23,070 nt of DNA from CBIFWW01 sp966186435 (GTDB taxonomy: Bacteria; Pseudomonadota; Gammaproteobacteria; Enterobacterales; Enterobacteriaceae): NCBI GenBank assembly GCA_966186435.1, contig CBIFWW010000044.1, positions 1 to 23,070 on the forward strand, given 5' to 3'. This document shows positions 21,884-23,070 of this stretch, piece after piece; the stretch's first letter is position 1; each line of letters begins with the position of its first letter. The notes under the pieces are model-generated. The model was not told the DNA's origin. It saw only the letters and a program-made list of their open reading frames with translations, and searched no databases. Position numbers and translations under genes: made by a program.

Positions 21884-23070
21884 ATGCATGTAATTACGAT
21901 GGATCTTATCGAAAAAAACAAAATAGCCATCATCGAGATGGACGAGTTTAAGGCCATCCCGGTCATCTTTATCCCCGGCATTATGGGGACTAACCTTATG
22001 GAAAAAACTAAAAAAACTAAAAAGGCTAAAACTCAAACGATCAGGAAAACTTACGGGCGAGAAATCTGGCGCTACGATGATAGCTTTTCCCTGGCCGGTT
22101 GGTCTGCCCCCTGGTCTGGCCCTGTTACAAGAAAAAACCTTCTCCATCCAGACCGGGTCGCAGTTGATGATCGTGGCACCATATATGTATCACCAGAGGC
22201 AAAACGGAGTTTAAGGCAGTCAGCACAAATACCCCCAGAAAACCACTCTGATAAAGAAGCCCTTGAAAAATATATTAATGAAATGCGCCAAGCCGTGGAA
22301 AATATTGAGCCCGAATCATCATTATTTGGCAGTCGCCGTTCCCGTGGCTGGGGAGAAGTGGCCTGCGCCAGCTACGGCAGTTTTCTCGACAGCCTGCAGA
22401 ATGCCCTGTTCCGCGACCGACCATTACGCGGCCAGCCTGTCAGTGAGTTCTACCAGTCTCTCCTGTCGGCAACCCTCGGGCTGGAGCACGGCCCCGACAC
22501 CCTGGATGAAAAGTGCCTGGAAGTGCTGTGGCTTTACCAGTTCCCGGTCCACGCGGTGGGCTATAACTGGCTGGGATCCAATAAATTATCAGCCGAGCGC
22601 CTGAGTAAGAAAGTCGACGAGATAATCCAGCACTACCGGAACCAGGATATGCTTTGCCATAAAGTGATACTGGTTACCCACTCAATGGGCGGCCTGGTGG
22701 CTCGCTACTATTCAGAATGCCTCAGCACGCCGGGCCGGGACAAAATCTACGGCATTGTGCACGGCGTGATGCCGGCCACCGGAGCAGTGGCCGCTTACAC
22801 CCGGATGAAACGGGGAACCGAAAACCCCGAAGACTCAGTCAAGGGGTATATCACCAGCCACGTGCTGGGGCGCAACGCGGCAGAGATGACCGCCATCTGC
22901 GGCCAGTCGCCGGGGGCGCTGGAGCTATTGCCGTCACCCCATTACGCGGAGGACTGGCTGGTGATAAAGGATCGTCACGGTAATGAGCAGAAGCTCCCGG
23001 GGGACGACCCTTACACCACGCTGTACCTGAACCGGAATAACTGGTGGAAGCTGATTGACGAGAATTTACT
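21884..23070 (+). CDS. Alpha/beta-hydrolase, lipase-like; possible secreted effector (3' end off window)
   Basis: The first 395 codons of a large alpha/beta-hydrolase are visible. PVIFIPGIMGTNL near residues 25-37 is the strand and oxyanion loop seen in PGAP1/lecithin-acyltransferase-type lipases. KVILVTHSMGGLVARYYSE holds the nucleophile elbow with Ser267; its first Gly is replaced by Thr (Thr-His-Ser-Met-Gly). No signal peptide is present. A Lys/Thr-rich stretch follows the oxyanion loop. The catalytic Asp and His were not placed and may lie beyond the window. Start is the second of two adjacent ATGs (21881 or 21884), with GGA at 21874 as a weak ribosome site. Lack of a signal peptide, lipase fold and an accessory location fit a type VI phospholipase effector, but no T6SS part or immunity gene is in view. 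Confidence 0.72.
   Translation, partial: MHVITMDLIEKNKIAIIEMDEFKAIPVIFIPGIMGTNLMEKTKKTKKAKTQTIRKTYGREIWRYDDSFSLAGWSAPWSGPVTRKNLLHPDRVAVDDRGTIYVSPEAKRSLRQSAQIPPENHSDKEALEKYINEMRQAVENIEPESSLFGSRRSRGWGEVACASYGSFLDSLQNALFRDRPLRGQPVSEFYQSLLSATLGLEHGPDTLDEKCLEVLWLYQFPVHAVGYNWLGSNKLSAERLSKKVDEIIQHYRNQDMLCHKVILVTHSMGGLVARYYSECLSTPGRDKIYGIVHGVMPATGAVAAYTRMKRGTENPEDSVKGYITSHVLGRNAAEMTAICGQSPGALELLPSPHYAEDWLVIKDRHGNEQKLPGDDPYTTLYLNRNNWWKLIDENL

Noticed and set aside
1..23070. CRISPR arrays, insertion sequences, tRNA or rRNA genes, prophage ends
   Set aside because: No regularly spaced repeats, transposase frames, terminal inverted repeats or RNA gene signatures were found by reading both strands.

Overview
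The window looks like a chromosomal segment of a member of the Enterobacterales (Gammaproteobacteria). The strongest reason is gene order: eptB, yhjX, yhjY (all minus strand), then tag and yiaC (plus strand), then a remnant of bisC (minus strand), then ghrB (plus strand), which is the E. coli K-12 order except that yiaD is missing and a sugar-acid cluster has been placed between bisC and ghrB. The proteins match their E. coli counterparts closely in length and motifs. I do not assign a genus.

Left third (1-7258, minus strand): a tightly packed type II secretion (T2SS) operon in the order gspC-D-E-F-G-H-I-J. Most junctions overlap by 4 bases or abut; gspJ runs off the left edge, so gspK onward lie outside. 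A divergent, AT-rich 353-base spacer (7259-7611) separates gspC from a plus-strand gene for a family 3 glycoside hydrolase lipoprotein whose mature end begins Cys-Asp. This copies the pulC/pulA arrangement of Klebsiella and makes the lipoprotein a candidate T2SS substrate. A convergent gene for a lipoprotein histidine phosphatase follows, with a shared terminator hairpin between the two.

Middle (10664-16019): conserved core. eptB (lipid A/Kdo phosphoethanolamine transferase) carries a sigma-E type promoter resembling rpoHP3. yhjX (pyruvate-responsive MFS transporter) has two copies of a GGCATTTCAT-type motif 11 bp apart, the known YpdB target layout. Then yhjY (small outer-membrane barrel), tag (3-methyladenine glycosylase I) and yiaC (GNAT acetyltransferase, translationally coupled to tag).

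Right (15997-21482): a broken 3' end of bisC, followed by a complete 2-ketogluconate utilisation cluster: a LacI-family repressor (PtxS-like), kguE, kguK, kguT and kguD. The last gene is the ghrB orthologue at its ancestral place. Between the regulator and kguE lies a perfect 16-bp palindrome ATGGAACCGGTTCCAT, close to the PtxS operator, overlapping the start point of a candidate CRP-activated promoter. Together the genes would import 2-ketogluconate (KguT), phosphorylate it (KguK) and reduce it to 6-phosphogluconate (KguD); KguE's step is not settled. Strong stem-loops sit between kguK and kguT, and a terminator-like hairpin between kguT and kguD.

Far right (21483-23070): a 400-base AT-rich spacer with two hairpins, then the 5' part of a large alpha/beta-hydrolase (lipase-like) gene that continues beyond the window and resembles lipase-type secreted effectors. 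No RNA genes, insertion sequences, CRISPR arrays or origins were seen.
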